Below, one piece after another: positions 6,701 to 13,485 of a stretch of DNA of 14,065 nt. The position numbers and the translations under genes were made by a program. Below the pieces are notes generated by a model. The model worked only from the letters and a program-made list of their open reading frames with translations. It did not search any database and was not told the DNA's origin. Source of the stretch: an uncultured Oscillospiraceae bacterium (GTDB lineage Bacteria; Bacillota; Clostridia; Oscillospirales; Ruminococcaceae); assembly GCA_900556525.1 (NCBI GenBank), contig USOZ01000021.1, positions 1 to 14,065 on the forward strand, given 5' to 3'. Numbering within the stretch: position 1 is the stretch's first letter; each line of letters starts with the position of its first letter.

Positions 6701-8824
6701 GCTTTCGATTCCGTCAACATCAACGGCAATGTCCACTCTTGCAGCCGCGCCTTCAAGCCAGCTGTCGTCCGTGTAAACGTACATTTCAGCCGAAGCGGAG
6801 GAAATCGCAGGAACGCTGAGTTCGCCGCGCGTGTCCTGAGTAAGAACAACGGTAAATACATCATCTGCGTTGAGAGCCTTTATAGCCTCGTTTAAGGTAT
6901 AGTGCTTATCCGTTTCGGAATTGTATCCGTTTTTCGGTCTGATATAGAAATTCATGCCCGAGATAACATAATCTTCGGGATTGCTTATTTCTCTCAGGAC
7001 CTCTTCGACCATGCCGTCAACAGGAGCGTTTGTCGCAGCAAGGCTTGACGCGTCATAATACGCTGTGCGGTTATCGTCGCCGTTCTGAAGCCTAATGTTG
7101 AACGTGTACATGAGGTCGTCTGCGGTAACGCCGTCGAGCGAGCAGCTAAAGAAAGGCACTTCGGGGATATTCAGCATCTTATAGCCGTCCATTAACTGCT
7201 TTAAAGTCGTTTTGCCGTAGGTTATTCCCTCGGGCGCGGCAACTTCTGTGAAACCGCCCGCGTTTACTCCCTCGTACCAGTCGCTGTTTTCTTCAATAAA
7301 AGCATACAGGTCGACTTCGCCCGAAGCGGCGGTAATATCGAGCGTGCTGCGCGTATCTTCGGTAAGTTCGACAGTGAACTTATCGCCTGCGCTGAGCGCG
7401 CTTACGTCGGAGTTTACGCTTACGTTAAGCTGCTTTTCTTCGTCATAGTTGGTGTTTACGCTTATGTCGATATTGATCTTCGATATTACTTTATCGTCAT
7501 AATTTGAAATATCGTCATCGCTGCCGTCCGGAATAATACCGTAAAGGTTTCCGAGGTTCGTGTTGCTCGAACGCAGTCCGAGATATGAGCCGTCGGCGAA
7601 TTCAAATCCGACGTTCTGATTGAGCTGGTCTCCCGTAAGGCTCTCAATGCTGCTCGCGAAGAACGGAAGATCCTGCAATTTGATGTACTTGTACTTGTCG
7701 CGGAACTCCTTCATTGTCGTTGTTCCGTATGTGATACCGTCAACGCTTTCAATAGTAAACGAGCCGCCCGCCGACGCGCCGTAAAGCCAAGAGTTGTTTT
7801 CGTCGGTATAAGCGCCCATTGTTATCGTTCCCGAAGCTGCGGGAAGCTCGAGCGTTTCCTTGTCGTCCTCGGTCGTTTCGATGAATAGGTTATATCCCTT
7901 CGGGAGCGCGTTCAGCACTTCGCTCTTCGTACGATTCTTGTTAATATCGCCGTCCCATTCACACGCGGTCTCAAAGCTCGTTCCTATTTCCTCGATAATA
8001 AGCCCGTCGTTGCTGTCATCGGGGAACATACCGTTGGTAAACGTTACTCCCTCTTCGTCAAGGGCAAAAGCCATCTGCGCGTCGCTCGTGGTGAACTGGG
8101 CGTTGTCGCAGCCGATATAGAACATTTTAACGAACGCGTCTTTGCCCGCTCCCGCAGTATCGGAAATATAGTTTACCGCAGGGGTATATACCTTTCCGAC
8201 AGCCGCGCGGAATTCGCCGACAGTCTTGCCCTTAAACCGCTCGGTAAGAACGGAGTCGGGGATCGAAGTGCTGGCGATATTCCCCTCGAGCCAGCCGCTG
8301 TTATCGTCGGTGCTGATCGTAAGCGCAATATTGTCGGTTATCGCAGCCGTTGACGGGGCTTCTCTTGTGTCCTCTTCAAAATCTACCGCTTCGACAGTGA
8401 CCTGAATATCAGAATGCGTGTGGTTCTGGATAGCTATGTTGCGCTTTCCCGAAAACTGGTCGTATGTGAGCGTATGGGTCGAAACGCCCGTTTCGCTGTC
8501 ATAGGCCACGGTGATCTTGTTGCTCCAATCGTTGTCGAGAATAATTCCGCAGACTTCCTCGGGGGTCTTTGTTTCGCCGGTCTTGTTGCCGTCGTCGTCA
8601 AGAACGTCCTCGGTAAGTCCCGCAGGAGCGGTACAGGTAATGCGGATCGTCGAGCTGCTTGTCGCAATTCCGCCGAGCGCGATAGTCTGACCTTGCGCTT
8701 GCCAGTCGCCGAGCGTCGTCTGCATAAGTTCGTAGTCCTGCGCGGCAGCGGGCAGTTCAAGTACGATAGATGATGAAACTGCCATTATGCCCGCCATTAC
8801 GCCGGACCAAAGTCTTCTGTTCAT
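3767..8824 (-). CDS. Giant secreted repeat protein with four C-terminal FnIII domains
   Basis: A 1685-residue exported protein. I chose the ATG at 8822-8824 because GGGAGGT (8831-8837) lies six bases upstream and a good signal peptide begins there: MNRRLW, a hydrophobic core, and likely cleavage after PAAA at residue 28. An earlier in-frame ATG at 8861-8863 lacks both. Residues about 30-155 are an unrecognised beta-rich domain. Then come about seven repeats of 165-176 residues, each carrying a G-[KMT]-T-x(2)-[DEKQ]-[LF] motif (for example GKTTIKDLREKYK) and closing on a hydrophobic strand plus EDTR (residues 663-666, 839-842 and 1015-1018 in three of them). I do not recognise the repeat family. 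Residues about 1339-1685 are four FnIII domains. There is no LPXTG signal, dockerin, SLH or C-terminal membrane segment, so it is either released or held non-covalently. Its divergent neighbour is a transglutaminase-like lipoprotein. A structural or adhesive cell-surface role is inferred. Confidence 0.9.
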   Translation of the reverse strand: MNRRLWSGVMAGIMAVSSSIVLELPAAAQDYELMQTTLGDWQAQGQTIALGGIATSSSTIRITCTAPAGLTEDVLDDDGNKTGETKTPEEVCGIILDNDWSNKITVAYDSETGVSTHTLTYDQFSGKRNIAIQNHTHSDIQVTVEAVDFEEDTREAPSTAAITDNIALTISTDDNSGWLEGNIASTSIPDSVLTERFKGKTVGEFRAAVGKVYTPAVNYISDTAGAGKDAFVKMFYIGCDNAQFTTSDAQMAFALDEEGVTFTNGMFPDDSNDGLIIEEIGTSFETACEWDGDINKNRTKSEVLNALPKGYNLFIETTEDDKETLELPAASGTITMGAYTDENNSWLYGASAGGSFTIESVDGITYGTTTMKEFRDKYKYIKLQDLPFFASSIESLTGDQLNQNVGFEFADGSYLGLRSSNTNLGNLYGIIPDGSDDDISNYDDKVISKINIDISVNTNYDEEKQLNVSVNSDVSALSAGDKFTVELTEDTRSTLDITAASGEVDLYAFIEENSDWYEGVNAGGFTEVAAPEGITYGKTTLKQLMDGYKMLNIPEVPFFSCSLDGVTADDLMYTFNIRLQNGDDNRTAYYDASSLAATNAPVDGMVEEVLREISNPEDYVISGMNFYIRPKNGYNSETDKHYTLNEAIKALNADDVFTVVLTQDTRGELSVPAISSASAEMYVYTDDSWLEGAAARVDIAVDVDGIESGKTTIKDLREKYKAFNAAAQSYYGDSVNAGADAFVHYVKLITTDPTDGNEKHIYPSNRAALTSDGVFRIDDYDSDGQTISSGALDSCVIERVELNIETAAEYDESTDKHHAVSEAIRGLSDGSSITLEFREDTRGELSVPAISEKSTEMYVFTDDSWLEGALASASVAVDVDGIESGKTTIKDLREKYKTLNAAAQSYYGDSVNAGADAFTYKVRFIATDPSDGSEKEIFADETAALTSDGTFRVDSFSADGKNISSCALDDYVINRVMIVIEPKTEYDESTGKSHAVSEAIRGLSDGSHITLEFREDTRKNVELEPIASTAYMYTRNDENAGGMTARADYEYSGCKIIGKTVSELLADYKSVSIKAPGYFADSVGAKADAYNYRIEVIVDNDEGTDTRWLNWYNNALDEDFTLNFSTYYSILEGKDDYKVTSVKVVVEAKNGENGAVSEIIRSLPENSLIVLEFKEDTRAAAKVVINPYKQVYASYQQDDNTDGACAHASMPADEFSGEYVGMTLAEFKKAYKTLSTDKITFTSDTEGYSAEDYTVKFYFVLEKEDSDDVWRFTDNSFGFNTAATSYTDMIDESDTDGYKIAEIGAFVESRKEETEDGKLRAVNEKMRGGELNTLYIINPQSVKNLKATAGDKTLTLIWDAVDFSGVSYKAYIIQDGERIYCSTSETNSVTVTDLENDKEYTFAIGVVMNETEYVDESNTITASPRAKLPAPSNLKAAAGDKQITVTWDKLDGAVQYRVQRLNGTSWGTVATTSSTSYTNTGLVNGQTYSYRVLASDGTTWGVVSEAVSAAPKAGTIPQNVKATAGDKQITITWSAVENATQYRVQRLNNSTWGTVANVTSTSNTNTGLTNGASYSYRVLALVDGKWSSASAAVSAKPAAVSVPQNVKATAGDKKVTITWSAFSGATQYRVQRLNNSKWGTVANVTSTSYTNTGLTNGTAYSYRVLAYVNGKWTSASAAVSATPKA
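3770..4279 (-). repeat. Last two FnIII domains as near-identical 258-bp tandem copies
   Basis: The two C-terminal FnIII domains (residues about 1516-1601 and 1602-1685) are offset by 258 bases, equal to 86 codons. Long stretches match with only scattered changes, for example around 3857-3912 against 4115-4170. A recent tandem duplication or gene conversion is the likely cause. The third-from-last domain (4280-4540) is more diverged and the first FnIII (about 4541-4810) most diverged. Confidence 0.8.
5773..6828 (-). repeat. Two nearly identical 528-bp tandem repeats inside the giant gene
   Basis: The bases 5773-6300 and 6301-6828 align with a constant offset of 528 bases (176 codons). Landmarks are the EDTR codons at 5773 and 6301 (with the related QDTR codons at 6829), and the segment starting GCGTCTGCGCC at 6075 and 6603. 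The segment encoding GADAF, NAAAQSYYGDSV and GKTTIKDLREKYK is almost unchanged between copies. Identity drops in the middle of the unit, and the outer repeats are far more diverged, so this pair is a recent duplication within an older array. Confidence 0.85.
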
Positions 8825-8830
8825 TTTTTT

Positions 8831-8837
8831 ACCTCCC
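8831..8837 (-). promoter_or_regulatory. Ribosome-binding site fixing the start of the repeat protein
   Basis: GGGAGGT on the minus strand, six bases before the ATG at 8822-8824. It decides against the upstream in-frame ATG at 8861-8863, which has no such site. Confidence 0.85.
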
Positions 8838-8874
8838 AATGCTTTTTTTGACGCGTATGCCACGCCTTGCTTAT

Positions 8875-8883
8875 ATTATATCA
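8875..8883 (-). promoter_or_regulatory. Extended -10 promoter of the repeat-protein gene
   Basis: On the minus strand TGATATAAT gives a consensus -10 (TATAAT, 8875-8880) with the extended TG element one base upstream. The -35 position (about 8898-8903, ACCAAA) is poor, as is usual for extended -10 promoters. Transcription would start near 8867-8869, giving a leader of about 44 bases that includes the GGGAGGT site. Confidence 0.6.
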
Positions 8884-8884
8884 T

Positions 8885-8896
8885 GCCCGCGCGGGC
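8885..8896. promoter_or_regulatory. Perfect GC palindrome in the promoter spacer (possible operator)
   Basis: GCCCGCGCGGGC is a perfect 12-base palindrome, starting one base upstream of the extended TG element of the repeat-protein promoter. Part of it (CCCGCGCG) recurs at 8928-8935, exactly 42 bases away, about four helical turns. The position fits a repressor or activator site. No regulator gene is in the window, and the role is inferred. Confidence 0.3.
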
Positions 8897-8974
8897 TTTT
8901 GGTGTGCATTTCTGCATTATTTTTCCTCCCGCGCGACATTTGCGAAGCATTTTCCGACAATTAGGAAACGTTTA

Positions 8975-9003
8975 TTGACTTTATCGCCGCTTTCGACTAT
9001 AAT
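8975..9003 (+). promoter_or_regulatory. Strong sigma-70/A-type promoter for the lipoprotein gene
   Basis: TTGACT (8975-8980), a 17-base spacer, then TATAAT (8998-9003): one mismatch from consensus with ideal spacing. Transcription would start near 9010, about 30 bases before the ATG at 9040, with AGGAGG at 9025-9030 in the short leader. Confidence 0.88.
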
Positions 9004-9039
9004 TTCTTTGTATACAAGCATAATAGGAGGATTTGCACA

Positions 9040-10425
9040 ATGAAACGTAAAATTATTTCACTCGCGCTTGCCTGTGCGCTTCTGCTCGGAGGCTGTTCCG
9101 AAGAGCTTGAGGACGAATGGTTCGACGAGGACGATATTCTCTCGGAAACGACGGCTTCCGAACCCGCAGATGAAGAAAATCCCATTCAGGCTGCCGCGCA
9201 GGACTACGGAACGGGACTCGAAAATTTCACAATAAACGGCGCTCCCGACGAAAATCCCGACAGAAAGATCTCAAAGAGCCGCACGCCTATCCGTCAGGCG
9301 CGCGCGATAAACGTAAACGGCGAAAAACTCTCCGACGATTTTTATTTTTACCGCAATGTTCTTTCAACGCGCAACAAGCAGGCTTACGACCAGATCTACG
9401 CTGCGCTCTACCGCGGCAGCGATACCGTAAACATGAACGTCCCCGTTCATTACAGCGAAATTTCCGATATTGTGTTCAGCGTTTTCTACGACCACCCCGA
9501 ACTGTTCTGGATGGAAAATTCGGTGAATTATTATTACAACAATAACGGCGAGGTAACGCAGCTCACGATCGGCACCAATGACACCGCAGGAAACCTCCGC
9601 GCATATCAGCAGGCTTTTGAGAGCGCGGTAACAAAAGTTCTCGTAAAGGCGAATACTTTTTCGACCGACATTGAAAAGGTCAAGTACGTTCACGATTATC
9701 TGACGAACACAATAGATTATGTGTACAATTCCCCGCTGAATCAGAGCGCGTACAGCGCGCTTGTCCTCGGAAAGACCGTCTGCGCGGGATACGCAAAGGC
9801 TTTCCAGTACTGTATGCAGAAACTTGGTATCCCTGCGGCTTATATCGTCGGATATGCGGGCGAACTGCACGCATGGAACTTGGTCAAGCTCGACGGCGAA
9901 TACTACAACATGGACGTAACGTGGGACGACCCGATAAGCAACCCGCCGACAACGTATTATTATAACTATTTCAACATCACCGATTCGGCGATAAGCAGCG
10001 ACCATTCGCGCGACGAGCTTTCGCAGAAGCTCCCTTCCGCAAACGGCACGAAATACAACTACTATTCTTGGTTCGGAGACAGCGCGGGCAGCGATTTTAA
10101 CGACTGGAACGCGATAAACGGCGTTATCCCGACGGAATACGGCCACGAAACGGACGAAAACGGCAATTACATCGCCGAAAGCGATTATACCGACATTCCG
10201 AGCGATAATATCGACAGCGACAACTCCGCAAACTACGACGATAATTACAGCCCCGATGATTACAGCGACTTCAGCTGGGACGACTGGGACTGGAGCGACG
10301 ATTCCGACAGCTGGAACTGGGACGACGCATCGTGGGACGATGAGGACGACGATTTGTGGGACTGGCTCTGGGATGATGGCGACGACTGGTGGAACACCGA
10401 CGACCTCGACGACTGGGATTGGTAA
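9040..10425 (+). CDS. Transglutaminase-like lipoprotein with Asp/Trp-rich C-terminal tail
   Basis: A 461-residue protein with AGGAGG nine bases before its ATG. MKRK plus a hydrophobic stretch leads to a lipobox LLGGC with Cys19, so it should be lipid-anchored on the outer face of the membrane. A low-complexity acidic linker (about 20-75) follows. The transglutaminase-like (papain-fold) domain spans about residues 120-310, with the expected triad: Cys248 in KTVCAGYA, His277 in LHAWNLV and Asp292 in YNMDVTWDD. Such domains are thiol enzymes (protease, transamidase or peptide cyclising); the reaction here is unknown. The last 64 residues (398-461) hold 28 Asp, one Glu and 13 Trp with no Lys, Arg or His, a very unusual tail. 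It shares a 215-base divergent promoter region with the giant repeat protein, so the two may act together at the cell surface. Domain call strong, activity on a partner inferred. Confidence 0.9.
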   Translation: MKRKIISLALACALLLGGCSEELEDEWFDEDDILSETTASEPADEENPIQAAAQDYGTGLENFTINGAPDENPDRKISKSRTPIRQARAINVNGEKLSDDFYFYRNVLSTRNKQAYDQIYAALYRGSDTVNMNVPVHYSEISDIVFSVFYDHPELFWMENSVNYYYNNNGEVTQLTIGTNDTAGNLRAYQQAFESAVTKVLVKANTFSTDIEKVKYVHDYLTNTIDYVYNSPLNQSAYSALVLGKTVCAGYAKAFQYCMQKLGIPAAYIVGYAGELHAWNLVKLDGEYYNMDVTWDDPISNPPTTYYYNYFNITDSAISSDHSRDELSQKLPSANGTKYNYYSWFGDSAGSDFNDWNAINGVIPTEYGHETDENGNYIAESDYTDIPSDNIDSDNSANYDDNYSPDDYSDFSWDDWDWSDDSDSWNWDDASWDDEDDDLWDWLWDDGDDWWNTDDLDDWDW

Positions 10426-10447
10426 AGCGCCAAAACGAACACCGCTG

Positions 10448-10480
10448 ACAGCACTGCGCATTTTACGCGGTGCTGTTTTT
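10448..10480 (+). terminator. Rho-independent terminator after the lipoprotein gene
   Basis: ACAGCACTGCG (10448-10458) pairs with CGCGGTGCTGT (10466-10476) as an 11-bp stem with one G-T pair and a 7-base loop, followed by a run of T (10476-10480). It begins 22 bases after the stop codon and insulates the next operon. Confidence 0.9.
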
Positions 10481-10564
10481 CTGCGACGTGCGATCTGTAA
10501 CCCTCTTTCTAAAAAATACACAGAAAAAACACGCCTATCGTCAAAAAATTGTCAACAATAACTC

Positions 10565-10593
10565 TTGAACTTTTTACACAAAAATGATACCAT
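10565..10593 (+). promoter_or_regulatory. Probable promoter of the EAL-permease-hydrolase operon
   Basis: TTGAAC (10565-10570), a 17-base spacer, then TACCAT (10588-10593) preceded by TG as an extended -10. Each box has four of six consensus bases, so the call is moderate. The start would be near 10600. The flanking sequence is AT-rich. No operator or riboswitch fold was recognised between it and the gene. Confidence 0.5.
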
Positions 10594-10659
10594 ATATGTA
10601 GTAAAAAGTAACAAAAGAGCAAGATGAAAATTGAGATGAAAAAAAAGGAAGCTGAGAAT

Positions 10660-12351
10660 ATGGGGAATATACTCGCAAGCGAAAAATTTAGGCATTTTTT
10701 CCAAGGCATTGACTGCTACTCAAAATCCATTGACGTTTATTCAGCACGCATAACCGATTGCATGACGGGAGTTGCAAAAGAACTTTTTATCGGAAAACTG
10801 ACCGCGACTCTCGAGGCTTCGTCCACGCCCGTTTTGCCGCCCGCTTCAGACCCCGAAAAATGGCTTTATGTAAGTCCCGACGGCTTCGGCGACGACCATG
10901 AAACCTGCGTTTATTCCATGGACGACGGCAGCAAGGCGATTTTTTCCGCGTGGGTCGAAAGCGGTCATGAATGGACCGACGACGAACGCGAGGAAGTGCG
11001 CTTCATATGCGAAACGCTGTTCGTTTTTATGGGTCGCGCGAGACTTTCCGACATTGCTTCACGCTCGCTGTTTATCGACTCTCTAACGGGTATCCCGAAT
11101 TCGGCGCAGTTCGTTATGGACGGTGCGCGGCTCGCAAGGCTCGACGAGCTGAAAAACTATTTCGCGCTTTACATAAGCCTGCGGAATTTTAAGGCGCTTA
11201 ACACGAGCGTCGGAATGAAACACGGCGACGAGATCATAAAAATATACGCGCATCTGCTCCTGAACCGCGTAGGAAGCAAGGGCTTTGCGGCGCGTCTGGG
11301 CGGAGATAATTTCGCCGTGCTTATCCGAAAGACCGACGCGGACGAATTTATAAAATTCGTGTCGAATATTTCGATAGATCTGCTTATCGGCGGGCTTACG
11401 TCGAGCTTCCGTATCCATTCGTATATCGGCGGCTACGACATTGGCGAAGGCGACAATATGCACTATGTAATGAACTGCCTCTCTACCGCGATAAAGGAAG
11501 CGAAATCGAAAATGTCGGAAAATGTCGTTATCTACAATTCCGATATTATGAAAAAGCTTATCGCGGACGAAGAAACGCTTTCGGAGTTCCCCGATGCGCT
11601 CAAAAACGGCGAATTTCTCGTATATTATCAGCCGAAAGTGAACCTCGAAAACAACGTTATGTGCGGCTGTGAAGCGCTTGTGCGCTGGAACCGCGACGGA
11701 AAGCTCGTTCCTCCGCTGAGCTTTATCCCGCTTTTTGAGAAAAGCGGCTGCATCTGCGCGCTTGACTTCTATGTGCTTAAAACTGTCTGCAAAAATATAC
11801 GCGAATGGATAAAAGAGGGGATCGAACCCGTCCGCGTTTCGGTCAACTTCTCAAAAGTCCACCTCTGCAACAAAAATGTCGCGCACGATATTCTGAACAT
11901 TATCGACGAATACGGCGTTGACAAGAAATATATCGAGATCGAGCTTACCGAAATGTCGGATTTCAACGATTTTCAGGCGTTCAAGGCGCTTATCTCCGAG
12001 CTGAAAGACAACGGAATAATGACCTCGATAGACGATTTCGGAACGGGCTATTCTTCTCTCAATCTGCTCACGAATTTCAATTTTGATATTGTGAAGCTGG
12101 ATAAATCATTTATCGACAATATCGTAAGCGGAAAAAGCAAAACTGACGAGATCGTTGTGCGCAGCATCGCGGATATGCTCCGCGAGCTTAATATGAAGAT
12201 AATCGCCGAGGGCGTTGAAACGGAGGAACAGGCTAAGCTGCTCCTCGGAATAAATATCACCATGGCGCAGGGTTATCTTTATGATAAGCCGCTGCGGCTC
12301 GAGGAATTCTCACAGCGGCTCAAAAATAAGCAATATGAGAAGATAATTTAA
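10660..12351 (+). CDS. c-di-GMP phosphodiesterase, degenerate GGDEF plus intact EAL
   Basis: A 563-residue cytoplasmic protein; no membrane segment is seen. I prefer the ATG at 10660 because AGGA (10646-10649) lies ten bases upstream; an in-frame ATG at 10624 would add 12 Lys-rich residues but has a weak site. Residues 1-125 are an unrecognised, possibly GAF-like sensory region. The GGDEF domain (about 136-290) keeps DSLT (140-143) but has GGDNF at 214-218, has lost acidic residues of the metal site (ISLRNFKALN in place of D-x-D-x-FK) and has no RxxD inhibitory site, so it is probably inactive as a cyclase. The EAL domain (about 315-550) keeps the catalytic set: Glu338 of EAL, the Asn of VNFS, Glu431 of ELTE, Asp-Asp 458-459 of DDFGTGYSSL, Lys479 and Glu517 of AEGVE. 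It should hydrolyse c-di-GMP to pGpG, lowering a signal that usually favours sessile life. It is the first gene of an operon. Confidence 0.9.
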   Translation: MGNILASEKFRHFFQGIDCYSKSIDVYSARITDCMTGVAKELFIGKLTATLEASSTPVLPPASDPEKWLYVSPDGFGDDHETCVYSMDDGSKAIFSAWVESGHEWTDDEREEVRFICETLFVFMGRARLSDIASRSLFIDSLTGIPNSAQFVMDGARLARLDELKNYFALYISLRNFKALNTSVGMKHGDEIIKIYAHLLLNRVGSKGFAARLGGDNFAVLIRKTDADEFIKFVSNISIDLLIGGLTSSFRIHSYIGGYDIGEGDNMHYVMNCLSTAIKEAKSKMSENVVIYNSDIMKKLIADEETLSEFPDALKNGEFLVYYQPKVNLENNVMCGCEALVRWNRDGKLVPPLSFIPLFEKSGCICALDFYVLKTVCKNIREWIKEGIEPVRVSVNFSKVHLCNKNVAHDILNIIDEYGVDKKYIEIELTEMSDFNDFQAFKALISELKDNGIMTSIDDFGTGYSSLNLLTNFNFDIVKLDKSFIDNIVSGKSKTDEIVVRSIADMLRELNMKIIAEGVETEEQAKLLLGINITMAQGYLYDKPLRLEEFSQRLKNKQYEKII

Positions 12352-12352
12352 A

Positions 12353-13456
12353 ATGAAAGTTATTGATCTATTTAAGAAACAGCCGGTTCTGACCGTCGCG
12401 CTTATCGCGGCGGCAGTGACCTGCTTTTTTGTTCCGCCCGACGCTCAGTATCTCGAATATTTCGATTTTAAGACGCTCGCCTGCCTGTTCTGTACGCTGA
12501 CGGCGGTCGGGGGCTTTGCGCGGATACATACTTTTCGCATTCTTTCACGGAAAATCGTCCGCAGGCTCAGCAACACCCGCAACGTTATAACCGCGATAGT
12601 GTTCATAACCTATTTCGGGTCAATGCTCCTCGCGAACGATATGGCGCTTCTTACGTTTCTGCCGCTCGGATATTTTTCGCTCAGCTCCGCGAACATGAAA
12701 AAATACATGGCATATACGTTCGTAATGCAGAATATCGCGGCAAATCTCGGAGGAATGCTGACCCCGTTCGGAAATCCGCAGAATCTTTACCTTTATTCAT
12801 ATTTCAGCATTGATACGGCGGAATTTTTCTCAATTATGTTCCCACCGTTCGCCGCGGCGCTTGTGCTTATCCTGATATGCTGCGCAGTTATTCCCAAAGA
12901 GGAAATGCGGCTTTCCGACGATACCGATTATCACACCAGCGTCCCGAAAACCGTTATCTATTCCGTGCTTTTCGTTCTGTCTATACTTATGGTAATGCGC
13001 GTTATACCGTATGTTATTACAACTATAATTGTGACCGTATGTATAATAATTGTTGACAGAAAGGTTTTGCTCGAAGTGAACTACCCGCTTCTGCTGACGT
13101 TTGCGGCTTTTTTCGTTTTTTCGGGAAATATGGCACGAATAGACGCTGTAAGCAAAACGCTTTCGGCGCTTATTGCGGGAAGAACGCTTCTCGTCGGAAC
13201 GGCGACCTGCCAGTTCATAAGCAATGTTCCGTCGGCGGTAATGCTTTCGCACTTCACGAACGACTACGCAAACCTGCTTATCGCGGTGAACATAGGCGGT
13301 CTAGGCACGCCGATAGCCTCGCTCGCAAGCCTTATAACGCTTACCGAATACCGCCTGCATGACCCCAAAAATGTAAAAAAATATATTATTTTATTTGAAA
13401 TTGTGAATTTCTCGTTCCTCGCGGTTCTTTTCGCGGTGAGCGCGCTTCCCAAATAA
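12353..13456 (+). CDS. SLC13/CitMHS-type anion permease
   Basis: A 367-residue integral membrane protein with about ten to twelve hydrophobic segments. It carries two related half-motifs typical of the ion transporter (IT) superfamily, which includes CitMHS, ArsB, NhaD and SLC13. The first half has ANDMALLTFLP (94-104) and NLGGMLTPFGNPQN (131-144); the second has SNVPSAVML (290-298) and NIGGLGTPIASLAS (313-326). In the family these Asn/Gly/Pro-rich hairpins form the substrate and cation site. The length is a little shorter than many members (400-450 or more), but both halves are present. The ATG starts one base after the EAL gene's stop, so translation is probably coupled. The substrate (a di/tricarboxylate, arsenite or another anion) cannot be told from sequence; 'citrate' would be over-reading. 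Confidence 0.85.
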   Translation: MKVIDLFKKQPVLTVALIAAAVTCFFVPPDAQYLEYFDFKTLACLFCTLTAVGGFARIHTFRILSRKIVRRLSNTRNVITAIVFITYFGSMLLANDMALLTFLPLGYFSLSSANMKKYMAYTFVMQNIAANLGGMLTPFGNPQNLYLYSYFSIDTAEFFSIMFPPFAAALVLILICCAVIPKEEMRLSDDTDYHTSVPKTVIYSVLFVLSILMVMRVIPYVITTIIVTVCIIIVDRKVLLEVNYPLLLTFAAFFVFSGNMARIDAVSKTLSALIAGRTLLVGTATCQFISNVPSAVMLSHFTNDYANLLIAVNIGGLGTPIASLASLITLTEYRLHDPKNVKKYIILFEIVNFSFLAVLFAVSALPK

Positions 13457-13485
13457 ATTTATACAAAAAAGGGAGAAGGATCAAA

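Noticed and set aside
5773..6828. CRISPR-like array
   Set aside because: The repeats are 528 bp, in frame, and code for protein; there are no short repeats with unique spacers anywhere in the window.
5801..6895. 364-codon plus-strand frame opposite the giant gene
   Set aside because: It repeats with the same 528-base period as the real repeats, has no start signal or recognisable domain, and is an antisense shadow.
8824..8863. Upstream in-frame start adding 13 residues to the giant protein
   Set aside because: GGGAGGT is placed for the ATG at 8822-8824, where a signal peptide begins; the upstream ATG has no such site.
9364..10521. 385-codon minus-strand frame opposite the lipoprotein gene
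   Set aside because: It runs through the terminator, has no family pattern, and its Val/Ile-rich content is the mirror of the Asp-rich codons of the real gene.
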